From Paraburkholderia haematera (GTDB lineage Bacteria > Pseudomonadota > Gammaproteobacteria > Burkholderiales > Burkholderiaceae): a stretch of DNA of 64,000 nucleotides. A program made the translations under genes and the position numbers. The stretch lies in contig NZ_CAJNBK010000001.1 of assembly GCF_905220975.1 (NCBI RefSeq), positions 186,001-250,000 of the forward strand, written 5' to 3'. Positions 54,156 through 62,788 of this stretch are shown piece by piece (positions within the stretch are counted from its first letter, which is position 1; each line of letters opens with the position of its first letter). The notes below the pieces were generated by a model. That model had not been told where the DNA came from and ran no database searches. It was given only the letters and a program-made list of their open reading frames with translations.

Positions 54156-54273
54156 ACAGGCGGCAAGCCGCGCCCGGCGGCGCGGCCGCTTTTTGGGATT
54201 AGAAGCTGTCATCCACCGGCGCAGCGGCGAACGCACGTACCATGACGGGACCCTATCGAAGGAGCGTGTCCCG

Positions 54274-55239
54274 ATGAGTTGGCAAAGTGCACTCGCGTGC
54301 TGGTATCTGCGTAGACAGTTTCGACCGCAAACCCTCAAGCCGGGTATCAATGTCGAGAGAGCACGTGCGCTAACGGCCAAACGTGCCTGGTCGCCACGCG
54401 TGCCCGGGGGCTGGCGTCTGCGCGAACTGTACGGACCGGGCGATTGGCCGTTGCAAGGTGAGTGGATCGAACGCGCTGATGGCGCATCGAGCTTCGCGAA
54501 CAGCCCGACCGTGCTGTATTGCCATGGCGGCGGCTACTATTTCTGCTCGCCGCGCACGCATCGCTCGATCGTATTCGGCCTGGCCATGCGTGCGAATGCA
54601 CCGATCTTTTCCCTCGGCTACCGGCTCGCCCCGGAGCACCGTTTTCCGGCCGCACTCGACGATGCGACCGCGGCGTATCGTCAGCTTGTCGCGAATGGCA
54701 CGGCGCCGGAGTCGATCGTGATCGCGGGGGATTCCGCGGGCGGCGGCCTGGCGCTCGCGACGCTGGTCGCCTTGCGGGATGCCGGCGATCCGTTGCCGGC
54801 AGGTTGCCTGCTGTTTTCGCCGTGGACCGATCTGGCCGCTACCGGCGCCACCATCCGCACCAACGACGGTCTCGATCCCATGTTCAGCGGCCCCGCCATC
54901 GGGCCGGCAGCCCGGGTTTATCTCGGCGAAACGCCGGCGACGCATCCCTACGCTTCGCCGGTCTATGCGGACATGCACGGCTTGCCGCCGCTCTTCATCA
55001 TGGCCGGCAGCACGGAGGTCTTGCTGGACGACTCGCAACGCGTTGCCGACAAGGCGCGCGCGGCGGGTGTCGACTGCGAACTGGAAGTGTGGAAGAAGAT
55101 GCCGCACGTCTGGCCGATATTCGCTCCGTTCATTCCCGAAGCGAATCTTGCGCTCGACCGCGCCGGAGTCTTTGTGCGGCGTGTGACGAGCGGCGCGGCA
55201 AGGGCCGCTCATCCATCCAGCGTGACGTCTATCGCCTGA
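54274..55239 (+). CDS. Alpha/beta hydrolase, hormone-sensitive-lipase family esterase
   Basis: 321 aa from ATG 54274 with AAGGAG ten bases upstream; the frame is open to 54193. HSL family motifs: oxyanion loop LYCHGGGYYF (HGGG, about residues 89-92), nucleophile GDSAGGG (Ser near 154), acid in STEVLLDDS and His in MPHVW near the C-terminus. It hydrolyses short-chain carboxyl esters of unknown identity. No signal peptide, so cytoplasmic. Its last 31 bp overlap the 3' end of the convergent EcsC gene. Confidence 0.92.
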   Translation: MSWQSALACWYLRRQFRPQTLKPGINVERARALTAKRAWSPRVPGGWRLRELYGPGDWPLQGEWIERADGASSFANSPTVLYCHGGGYYFCSPRTHRSIVFGLAMRANAPIFSLGYRLAPEHRFPAALDDATAAYRQLVANGTAPESIVIAGDSAGGGLALATLVALRDAGDPLPAGCLLFSPWTDLAATGATIRTNDGLDPMFSGPAIGPAARVYLGETPATHPYASPVYADMHGLPPLFIMAGSTEVLLDDSQRVADKARAAGVDCELEVWKKMPHVWPIFAPFIPEANLALDRAGVFVRRVTSGAARAAHPSSVTSIA

Positions 55240-56051
55240 TAGGCGGTCTCTACCGTTTCCTGGTCGTATTGCCGCTCCAGTCGCCGCACGGTGAAGTGGC
55301 CGTGCGCGACCTGCTGGAAGTGGTCGATGAACACCGTATTGACCATGGCACCGAGCACCGCGCCGATCGCCGGAATCGACTTGGCGGCGATCTGCTCGCT
55401 CACCTGCACCGAAAAGCGTGCGGCAATCGTGTTGAGCAGGCGCAGCAAGGCCGCGGAGCCATGCGCGGTGAAGCCTTTCGTCGCAATTTCGGATGAAGCC
55501 TTCGATACGGCCTGCGCCAGCGCGCCGCGCATGATGAAGTAGCCGAAGTCGGCGTCGTCGTCGGCTTTCGAGGTGCCGCCCATGCCGAGCACCGTCAGGC
55601 ATTGCAACTGCGTGTCGATCGACGTCAGATCCTCGCCCTCGCTGCGCGCGATGTCGCAGATCGAGCGGAACATGAGCGTGGTCGTGACCGGCAATTCGAC
55701 GGGCAGCGCGAACAGACCGAATGCGCCGCCGGCCGCGCCGGTGGTGGCCACGGCGAACTTGTGCAGGAGGTTGCTCGGCTTGTCGGGCACGATCAGGGGC
55801 GAGGCGCCGCTCTGCCGCCCAAGCGTGCGCAGCGCGATCGAGAGGCACTTGCGCAATGCGAGTTCCGTCGCGTCCGTGACCTTTTCGTTAGCAAAAGCCG
55901 GCATGCGCGAGAGCAGCTTTTCGAGCGGCGAGCCGACGATGCTGGCCAGTTTCATCGCCAGCGCGGGACTCTCCAGTTCGTGTTTCGCGCGTCGCAGCGC
56001 GCTCAGGTCTTCTTCCGATAACGATTGTGCTGCGAGCGAACTCGGCTCCAT
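55209..56051 (-). CDS. EcsC family protein
   Basis: 280 aa from ATG 56051 (MEPSSLAAQSLSEEDLSALR) with GGGAGG just upstream; ATG 56069 is an alternative. The EcsC domain is seen as TGAAGGAFGLFALPVELPVTTTLMFRSICDIARSEGED and a later Gly/Ala-rich hydrophobic stretch (AAKSIPAIGAVLGAMVNTVFID). It is named after a B. subtilis protein of the Ecs locus; its function is not established, possibly membrane-associated. Convergent, overlapping the esterase stop by 31 bp. Confidence 0.88.
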   Translation of the reverse strand: MEPSSLAAQSLSEEDLSALRRAKHELESPALAMKLASIVGSPLEKLLSRMPAFANEKVTDATELALRKCLSIALRTLGRQSGASPLIVPDKPSNLLHKFAVATTGAAGGAFGLFALPVELPVTTTLMFRSICDIARSEGEDLTSIDTQLQCLTVLGMGGTSKADDDADFGYFIMRGALAQAVSKASSEIATKGFTAHGSAALLRLLNTIAARFSVQVSEQIAAKSIPAIGAVLGAMVNTVFIDHFQQVAHGHFTVRRLERQYDQETVETAYQAIDVTLDG

Positions 56052-56162
56052 GTGCCTCCCTGGCGTCATGTGTTGTCCATTCTTCAGTCGATTGCCGGCG
56101 CGATGAACCGCCCCAGTGGGTTCCAGCTTAGAGCATGACCTCGTGGTATGATTCCCGATCGT

Positions 56163-56174
56163 TTGACGAGTCAA
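56163..56174 (+). promoter_or_regulatory. Candidate MarR operator before the DHA2 pump
   Basis: TTGAC (56163-56167), GA, GTCAA (56170-56174), a clean dyad 17 bp before the pump start and just after a TATGAT -10-like box at 56147-56152. Its place over the transcription start fits repression by the MarR protein encoded downstream. Confidence 0.5.
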
Positions 56175-56191
56175 CTGTTGCTCTATCAAAA

Positions 56192-57787
56192 ATGGCTGTC
56201 CATACCGCTGCCCATCACTCGAGTGGGCAAGTTTTACCTTTCCGTGAATCGCTACTGGCGATGCTCGGCGTTTCCTTCGTCGCGATGCTGGTCGCCCTCG
56301 ACCAGACGGTGGTCGGCACCGCCTTGCCCACTATCGTTGCGGAGCTGAAGGGTTTCGAGCTTTACGCGTGGGTCGCCACGTCGTATCTGCTGACCTCGGT
56401 GATTACCGTGCCGATCTTTGGCCGGCTCGGCGATTACTACGGACGCAAGCCGTTCGTGATCGCATCGATCATTGTGTTCACAGGGGCTTCGGTGCTCTGC
56501 GGCGCCGCCAACAACATGCTGTTCCTCGTGCTCGCGCGCGGCTTGCAGGGCATCGGTGGCGGCATGCTGGTCGGCACCGCCTTCGCGTGTATTCCCGATC
56601 TCTTCCCCGATTCGGTCGTGCGACTGCGCTGGCAGGTGCTGATGAGTTCGGCGTTCGGTATTGCGAACGCGGTGGGGCCGTCGCTCGGCGGCTTTCTCAC
56701 CCAGTACTACGGCTGGCGCTCGGTGTTCTATGTGAATCTGCCGGTCGGCTTGCTGTCGCTGTTTTTCGTCTGGCGCTTCCTGCCTCATCTGCGGCATGTC
56801 GAGCATAAAGGTAAGATGCGGCTCGATTGGCCGGGTGCGCTGCTGATCGCGGTGGCGCTCGGCTCGCTGCAGTTGTTTGTCGAGTTGTTGCCGAAGCACG
56901 GCGTCACGCTGAGCGCCTTCGCGTTACTCGCCTTGAGCGTCGCCTCGGCGTACGGCTTATGGCAGTGGGAAAAGCGTTGTCCGACGGCGATTTTGCCCGT
57001 CGACATGTTTCGCAATCGCAGTCTGGCGGCGCTCTTCACGCTCGCCGTGCTGGGCGGCTTCACGATGTTCTCGCTGCTGTTCTACGCCCCGTTGCTGTTT
57101 CAGGGTGGCTTCGGGATGTCGCCGAACGAAGCGGGGCTCGTCATCACGCCGCTCGTCGTGTTCATCACGATCGGCAGCATCGCCAACGGACGTATCGTCT
57201 CGCGTGTGCGCAATCCGAATTTGATGTTGTACATCGGCTTCGCGCTGTTGGCGCTGGCGTGCCTCGGTGCGGTCGTCGCGACGCGCTCCATGCCGCAATG
57301 GCTGTTGATGTCGTTCATGGTGGTCGGCGGCCTCGGTCTCGGCTTCGTGATGCCGAATCTGACGATCTTCGCGCAGCAGACAGCAGGCCGCGAACACCTC
57401 GGTATCGCGACCGCGCTGTTGCAGTCTCTGCGGATGATCGGCGGGATGATCGGCACAGCGCTGACCGGTACGTTGATTAGTCATATGTACGCGAGCGGCG
57501 TGCGCAGCGCGCTGGAAAACGATCGCGCCTCGCAATGGTTCGCCGATCTCGGCGACCCGCAAATCCTGATCAATCGCGACGCGCAAACCACCTTGCTCGG
57601 GCAGCTGACGCAGGCGGGCCACAACGGCGCGATGCTGCTCGAAAGCGCGCGCGAGGCGCTTGTCGCGGCGATTCATCTGGGTCTCGCGCTGGCGGCGATC
57701 ATCGCCGTGGTGTCCGTGTGGCAAAGCCGCCGTGTGCCGCCGATCAAGCTCCAGCGCAAGCTCGAGCCGGTGATTCACGCGGATTGA
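56192..57787 (+). CDS. DHA2 family (14-TM) drug efflux MFS transporter
   Basis: 531 aa from ATG 56192 (MAVHTAAHHSSGQVLPF); an ATG 57 nt upstream is in frame but crosses the putative operator. About fourteen hydrophobic helices. Signature motifs: LDQTVVGTALPTI (motif D1 of DHA2), GRLGDYYGRKPFV (motif A) and ARGLQGIGGGMLVG (motif C-like, drug exporters). EmrB/QacA type; expels toxic organic compounds using the proton gradient. The MarR regulator follows 31 bp downstream in the same direction. Confidence 0.93.
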   Translation: MAVHTAAHHSSGQVLPFRESLLAMLGVSFVAMLVALDQTVVGTALPTIVAELKGFELYAWVATSYLLTSVITVPIFGRLGDYYGRKPFVIASIIVFTGASVLCGAANNMLFLVLARGLQGIGGGMLVGTAFACIPDLFPDSVVRLRWQVLMSSAFGIANAVGPSLGGFLTQYYGWRSVFYVNLPVGLLSLFFVWRFLPHLRHVEHKGKMRLDWPGALLIAVALGSLQLFVELLPKHGVTLSAFALLALSVASAYGLWQWEKRCPTAILPVDMFRNRSLAALFTLAVLGGFTMFSLLFYAPLLFQGGFGMSPNEAGLVITPLVVFITIGSIANGRIVSRVRNPNLMLYIGFALLALACLGAVVATRSMPQWLLMSFMVVGGLGLGFVMPNLTIFAQQTAGREHLGIATALLQSLRMIGGMIGTALTGTLISHMYASGVRSALENDRASQWFADLGDPQILINRDAQTTLLGQLTQAGHNGAMLLESAREALVAAIHLGLALAAIIAVVSVWQSRRVPPIKLQRKLEPVIHAD

Positions 57788-57818
57788 TTTTTTAGCCTTA
57801 CCGTTTTACTGACAAACT

Positions 57819-58316
57819 ATGGAAGAACAGGACCGCGTCGCCGTCATGCAGCAATTCGGCCGCACTTATCGGGCGTTCATGTCGGCGTTCGAGTCCCAGG
57901 TCGGCCACCCGTTGCCGCGCTGGCGCATTCTGCTCGCGCTGTATGAGCAGGCCGGCGAGTCGTCGCAGAAGCGGCTGGTCGAGCGCTTGCGCGTCGATCC
58001 GGGCGCGCTCACGCGGCAGTTGAAAACGCTCGAGGGTTTAGGCTGGATTGCTCGCAGCATGGATACGCGCGATAACCGCGTGACCAATGTGCGGTTGACC
58101 GAAGCGGGGCAGTCGGCTATCGAAGCCAGCTTGCCTGCCCGTAACGCTTTTTTGCACGACACGATAGCGGCGTTGCCCGACGATGCGCTGAGCGCGCTGT
58201 CGGGGGCCTTGAAGATGCTGGAAGTGCGGATCGGTGAAGTGGCCGCGACGGCTAACTCGGCAGGCGCGGATTCTGCCGCTTCTGCGCAAGCTCCGGAAAC
58301 GGCCGCGGCACGTTAG
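57819..58316 (+). CDS. MarR family transcriptional regulator
   Basis: 165 aa. Winged helix seen in WRILLALYEQAGESSQKRLVERLRVDPGALTRQLKTLEGLGWIARSMDTRDNRVTNVRLTEAG, with the wing DTRDNR typical of MarR. The C-terminal 25 residues are an Ala/Ser-rich tail. Co-directional with the efflux pump and likely its repressor, releasing on binding of a phenolic or drug ligand. Confidence 0.92.
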   Translation: MEEQDRVAVMQQFGRTYRAFMSAFESQVGHPLPRWRILLALYEQAGESSQKRLVERLRVDPGALTRQLKTLEGLGWIARSMDTRDNRVTNVRLTEAGQSAIEASLPARNAFLHDTIAALPDDALSALSGALKMLEVRIGEVAATANSAGADSAASAQAPETAAAR

Positions 58317-58460
58317 ACCCTGCAGACGGACGAGCGGCCGATTCAGCGCCGCAGCCGCGGTGAACGACACGACCTGAAACGAAGTCACGAACGTCGTGAA
58401 CGTCATGAACATCCCGAACGGCGCGCCACTTCACCGTGAAGCGCGCCGCTTGCATCAAGA

Positions 58461-59738
58461 TCAGAAGAACGTTTCGATCACCTCAGTCACGCGATACGAC
58501 GGATCGAGCACCAACACCTGACGCCACTTGTCGAACGTCAGGCATGGGTGCGAGATGTCGAACGCGATCATGTCGCCCACCTTCAGATCGGCGCCCGCGG
58601 GAATCCGCAGGTACGCGTGCTGATCCATCAGGCCGAAAATCTCCCAGCCTTCGCTCGCCGCGATATCGCGCGGCGCTTCGGTGCCCGGACGATAGTGGCG
58701 CGCCGGTTCCGGCATGCCCGCGTCGAAAGCGGAATCGCGTTTGCCCAGACCGATGATCGCGCGATCCGGTTCCGGGATCGATTGCACGTACGCCCACAGT
58801 TGCAGCGCCGGCAAGAGGCCTTCGCCCATTTTCTTCGCGACCGGATTGCGCGCGAAGATGTCTGTTTGCGCCTTGCGGTAGATGCCGACGTCATGCGACA
58901 AATAGCAGCCGGGCCGCAGCACGACCTCGACCTTGCCGGTTTCCGAGGCCTTCACGAATTCTTCCGCGACCACGTCGTACCAGGCCGAGCCAGCGCCTGA
59001 CAGAACGGCCGGCGTGCGGGCAAAACGTCCTTCCTCGACCAATGCGCGCGTCACCGCGACGGCGCTCTGCAAAAACTCCCGCACTTCGTGTTCTTCTTTC
59101 AGCACGCCTTCATACAATTCGACGCCCGCCAGCTTCAACACGTCCGGATAGCGTGCGATTGCTTCGAGCACCGCGTTGCGTTGCGCTTCGTCGCGCACGC
59201 CGGTGCGGCCGCCCGGCACGCCGAGTTCGAGCAATACTTGCAGCGGCTTGCGTACCGACGTGAAAAACTGCCCCAGTTGCTCGACGCCTTCGACCGAATC
59301 CACGAGGCAGAAGAACTCGAAATCAGGGTCGCTCAGCAACTCGGCGACCATCATCATATTGCGACGGCCAACCAGTTGATTGGCCATCAGGATTCGCGAA
59401 ACGCCGCCGTGATAGGCGGCGCGCACCTGATGCGCGGTGGCGAGCGTGATGCCCCATGCGCCGGTTTCGAGCTGACGGCGAAACAGCTGCGGCGCCATGG
59501 TGGTTTTGCCGTGCGGCGCGAGCTTGACGCCGTATTCCGCGACGAATGCCTGCATCCACTTCAGGTTGTGTTCCACACGATCCGCATACAGCACGGCGGC
59601 GGGCAGGCTCACGTCCTCGTTCAGCAGGTTCCACTCGAGGCGCGCGGCATCCGTGAGTTGGATACTGGTGCCCGGAACCATGCCCAAGCCCTTGCTATAA
59701 GGATCAATCGTAGCGCCCTGATAGTTTGTAACTTTCAT
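58461..59738 (-). CDS. D-serine dehydratase-like amino acid deaminase (DSD/D-threonine aldolase fold)
   Basis: 425 aa from ATG 59738 with GGGAG upstream. PLP-dependent alanine-racemase-fold enzyme: PLP Lys in KLAPHGKTTMAPQ (near residue 75), then LMDQHAYL and the zinc-type HPC motif in ISHPCLTFDKW close to the C-terminus, as in eukaryotic-type D-serine dehydratase and D-threonine aldolase. It probably deaminates D-serine or related D-amino acids to 2-oxo acids and ammonia. Divergent from the RpiR regulator and functionally linked to the deacylase and RidA. Confidence 0.88.
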   Translation of the reverse strand: MKVTNYQGATIDPYSKGLGMVPGTSIQLTDAARLEWNLLNEDVSLPAAVLYADRVEHNLKWMQAFVAEYGVKLAPHGKTTMAPQLFRRQLETGAWGITLATAHQVRAAYHGGVSRILMANQLVGRRNMMMVAELLSDPDFEFFCLVDSVEGVEQLGQFFTSVRKPLQVLLELGVPGGRTGVRDEAQRNAVLEAIARYPDVLKLAGVELYEGVLKEEHEVREFLQSAVAVTRALVEEGRFARTPAVLSGAGSAWYDVVAEEFVKASETGKVEVVLRPGCYLSHDVGIYRKAQTDIFARNPVAKKMGEGLLPALQLWAYVQSIPEPDRAIIGLGKRDSAFDAGMPEPARHYRPGTEAPRDIAASEGWEIFGLMDQHAYLRIPAGADLKVGDMIAFDISHPCLTFDKWRQVLVLDPSYRVTEVIETFF

Positions 59739-59785
59739 GTCTCCCTGCTCCATCGTCCAGTTAAATTGAATCAAAGTTGACTTTA

Positions 59786-59835
59786 CTATGTTACCGAAAG
59801 TACGATGCCTGAAGAAATGTTATTTAGTACCATAG
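59786..59835. promoter_or_regulatory. Inverted half-sites in the deaminase/rpiR intergenic region
   Basis: CTATGTTAC (59786-59794) and GTACCATAG (59827-59835) are inverted copies (CTATGnTAC) about 41 bp apart, placed between the two divergent starts. They are plausible binding sites for the RpiR-type protein, whose dimers bind paired sites. Found by eye. Confidence 0.4.
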
Positions 59836-59884
59836 CTTGCCGGAGGCTGTTTGTAAGCCTTTCCGCGGCACCCCACGGCCTGAA

Positions 59885-60775
59885 ATGAACTCAACCGCAG
59901 AACCGCTGGCCTTCGATATCGTCGCGCGCATCGCCGAATGCGCGCCGGAATTGCGGTCGGCCGAACGGAAGGTCGCCGCGCTGATTCTCGACGATCTGAC
60001 CGGCGCATCGCGCGCCAGCATTGGTGCGCTCGCCCAGCAGGCCGAGGTGAGCGTTGCGACCGTGACGCGCTTTGCGAAGGCGGTGGGTTGCCGCGACGTG
60101 CGGGAGTTGAAGTTGCGGCTCGCGCAGGCCGCAGCGGTCGGTCAGCGCTTCCTGCAAACGGGCGGACCCGCCGACGCACCTGAGCCGATCGCCACCCGCG
60201 TATTCGACGAACTGCAAACCGCGCTTGCGCATAACCATCAACTTCTTCGCCAGGCACCTTTAGCCGATGCCGCAGCCGCGTTGCGCGCCGCGCGAATGAT
60301 CTATGTCTTCGGCATGGGCGGCGGGTCGACCGCATTGGCCGACGAGATGCGTTTCAGGCTCGTGCGTCTCGGCCGGCCCGTCGCGACGTATCAGGACGGC
60401 TTGTTGCAGCGCATGGTGGCGAGCACCGTATCGCGCGAGTGTGTCGTGATCGCGTTGTCTACCACTGGGCGTGTGCCTGAGATGGTCGAGAACTGCAAGA
60501 TCGCGCGCAGCTACGGGGCGAGTGTGATTGCCCTGACCGCGCCGGCTTCGCCTTTGGCCAGGCTGGCTGATTGGGTGATTCCGATTGTCGCGTTTGAGAC
60601 CGATTTCATTTACAAGCCGTCGTCGTCGCGTTACGCGATGATGATGGCGCTCGATGTGCTCGTCACCGAACTTGCCGTCAGTCAGGGTGACGAGAGCCGA
60701 GAATTGCTGCGCCGCATGAAGCACGCGCTCGACGCGCACCGTGGCGGCGGCGATCGACAACCGTTAGGAGACTGA
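59885..60775 (+). CDS. MurR/RpiR family transcriptional regulator
   Basis: 296 aa from ATG 59885; a TTG at 59837 in frame gives 16 more residues. N-terminal HTH_6 (LRSAERKVAALILDDLTGASRASIGALAQQAEVSVATVTRFAKAVG) and C-terminal SIS sugar-isomerase-like domain (MIYVFGMGGGSTALADEMRFRLVRLG; VVIALSTTGRVPEMVENCKIAR; VIALTAPASPLARLAD). Controls the D-amino-acid genes around it, by position. Ends 3 bp before the deacylase start. Confidence 0.93.
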   Translation: MNSTAEPLAFDIVARIAECAPELRSAERKVAALILDDLTGASRASIGALAQQAEVSVATVTRFAKAVGCRDVRELKLRLAQAAAVGQRFLQTGGPADAPEPIATRVFDELQTALAHNHQLLRQAPLADAAAALRAARMIYVFGMGGGSTALADEMRFRLVRLGRPVATYQDGLLQRMVASTVSRECVVIALSTTGRVPEMVENCKIARSYGASVIALTAPASPLARLADWVIPIVAFETDFIYKPSSSRYAMMMALDVLVTELAVSQGDESRELLRRMKHALDAHRGGGDRQPLGD

Positions 60776-60778
60776 TCC

Positions 60779-62260
60779 ATGCATTCGCATCCCGAAGCCG
60801 CCGATACGCTGATCGTCGGCGCGCAACTGTACGACGGCACGGGCGCGCCGCCGGTCGAACGCGACGTCGCGATCCGTGACGGTCGTATCGTCGCGATCGG
60901 CAACCTGTCGAACTGGCTCGCCGAAGAGGTGATCGAGGCCAACGGCCGTGCGCTGGCGCCAGGCTTCATCGACGTTCACACGCATGACGACACGCATGTG
61001 ATCCAGTCGCCGCAAATGCTGCCGAAGATCACCCAGGGCGTGACGACGGTGATCGTCGGCAATTGCGGGATCAGCGCGTCGCCGGTTTCGTTGAAGGGCG
61101 ATCCGCCTGATCCGATGAACCTGCTCGGCGAGCGCGACGCGTTCCAGTACCCGACTTTCGCTGCGTACGTCGAAGCGGTGAACGCGGCGCGTCCCGCGGT
61201 GAATGTCGGCGCGCTGATTGGGCACACGGCGTTGCGCAGCAATCAGATGGACCGGCTCGATCGGGCGGCGACGGCAGAGGAAATCGACGGAATGCGCGCG
61301 CAACTCGAAGAGGCGTTGGCGAACGGGGCGTTGGGTTTGAGTTCGGGACTCGCGTACGGCTCCGCCTTCTCCGCGCCGACCGAGGAGGTGATGGCGCTGG
61401 CCGAGCCGCTCGCCGCCGCGGGCGCGCTTTACACGACGCACATGCGCACCGAGTTCGACGCGATTCTCGACGCGATGGACGAAGCGTATCGGGTGGGCCG
61501 TCACGCGCATGTGCCGGTGGTGATTTCGCATCTGAAGTGTGCGGGGCCTTCGAACTGGGGGCGTAGCGAGGAGGTGCTGAAGTCGCTGGAAGGCGCGCGG
61601 CGCATGCAGCCGATCGGCTGCGATTGCTATCCGTACAACCGCAGTTCGTCGACGCTCGATCTGAAGCAGGTGACGGGCGACATCGACATCACGATTACGT
61701 GGTCGGAGCCGCATCCCGAGATGGCGGGCAAGCTGGTGAAGGAGATTGCGGCGGAGTGGGGCGTTACGCAGCAGGAGGCGGGCAAGCGCTTGCAGCCGGC
61801 GGGCGCGGTGTATCACAACATGTCCGAGGACGACGTACGGCGGATTCTGTCGCATCCCGCCACGATGGTTGGCTCGGACGGTTTGCCGAACGATCCGCTG
61901 CCGCATCCGCGGTTGTGGGGCGCGTTTCCGCGCGTGCTCGGCCACTACGCGCGCGATGCGAAGTTGCTGCCGCTTGAAGAGGCGGTGCGCAAGATGACCA
62001 GTTTGTCGGCGCACCGGTTTGGTTTGGCGCAGCGCGGCGAGGTGCATATCGGTTATCACGCGGATCTGGTGTTGTTCGACCCGGCCAGGGTTCGCGACGC
62101 GGCGACGTTTGAGAATCCGCAACAGGCGGCTGACGGCATCGATGCGGTGTGGGTGAATGGCGTGTTGACTTACCGCGATGGCGCGGTGACCGGCGAACGG
62201 GCAGGGCATTTTGTGGCGCGTGGCGCGGCGTCGAAGGGTGATGCGCACGGCGCGTTTTGA
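60779..62260 (+). CDS. N-acyl-D-amino-acid deacylase (D-aminoacylase)
   Basis: 493 aa, GGAG before ATG 60779. Amidohydrolase fold: GFIDVHTHDDTH (metal His-x-His), VIVGNCGIS (metal Cys typical of D-aminoacylase), TTHMRTEFDAILDAMDEA, VISHLKCAG and HPATMVGSDGLP (catalytic Asp). Frees D-amino acids from N-acyl derivatives, feeding the divergent deaminase. Cytoplasmic. Confidence 0.95.
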   Translation: MHSHPEAADTLIVGAQLYDGTGAPPVERDVAIRDGRIVAIGNLSNWLAEEVIEANGRALAPGFIDVHTHDDTHVIQSPQMLPKITQGVTTVIVGNCGISASPVSLKGDPPDPMNLLGERDAFQYPTFAAYVEAVNAARPAVNVGALIGHTALRSNQMDRLDRAATAEEIDGMRAQLEEALANGALGLSSGLAYGSAFSAPTEEVMALAEPLAAAGALYTTHMRTEFDAILDAMDEAYRVGRHAHVPVVISHLKCAGPSNWGRSEEVLKSLEGARRMQPIGCDCYPYNRSSSTLDLKQVTGDIDITITWSEPHPEMAGKLVKEIAAEWGVTQQEAGKRLQPAGAVYHNMSEDDVRRILSHPATMVGSDGLPNDPLPHPRLWGAFPRVLGHYARDAKLLPLEEAVRKMTSLSAHRFGLAQRGEVHIGYHADLVLFDPARVRDAATFENPQQAADGIDAVWVNGVLTYRDGAVTGERAGHFVARGAASKGDAHGAF

Positions 62261-62326
62261 TTTTGTTTTTCTGATCAATGCGGCATGCGGATTTGTTGGC
62301 GCGTGCCTGACTTTTTAAGGAGTTGG

Positions 62327-62716
62327 ATGATGAAGCGATATGGCGTTGAAGGCGGCAAGGGTACCGGTGGTCAGCATATGCCCTTTGCTCGGGCGGTCGA
62401 AGCGGATGGCTGGTTGTTCGTTTCCGGGCAGACGCCGATGGAAAATGGCGAGGTGATCAACGGCGGCATTGTTGAGCAATCGCATAAGGCGATTCAGAAT
62501 GTTTTTGCGATTCTGAAAGAAGCGGGGTATGGGGCGGAGGATGTCGTTCGCTGCGGCGTGTGGCTCGATGATCCGCGGGATTTTGCTTCGTTCAATAAGG
62601 TGTTTCGGGAGTATTTTGGCGAGAATCCGCCGGCCCGGGCTTGTGTGGTTTCTTCTATGGTGATTGATTGCAGGGTGGAAGTTGACTGCGTCGCTTATAA
62701 GAAGCCTTCGGCTTGA
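62327..62716 (+). CDS. RidA family enamine/imine deaminase
   Basis: 129 aa from ATG 62327 with AAGGAG six bases upstream; a second ATG follows at 62330. RidA/YjgF/UK114 fold: FARAVEADGWLFVSGQTPME at the N-terminus, the loop Arg in PPARACVVSSM and EVDCVAYK near the end. These enzymes hydrolyse reactive 2-aminoacrylate-type enamines released by PLP deaminases, which suits the D-serine-dehydratase-like enzyme of this cluster. The codon style shifts towards G/T-ending codons relative to the deacylase, as the gene approaches the inverted-repeat element. Confidence 0.93.
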   Translation: MMKRYGVEGGKGTGGQHMPFARAVEADGWLFVSGQTPMENGEVINGGIVEQSHKAIQNVFAILKEAGYGAEDVVRCGVWLDDPRDFASFNKVFREYFGENPPARACVVSSMVIDCRVEVDCVAYKKPSA

Positions 62717-62788
62717 TTGAGGTTTTTTGTTTGCCGTAGGCGGTGGGTGGTTTTTTTGCCTGCGCGGCGCTTTTGTCTGGTTGCCTAT

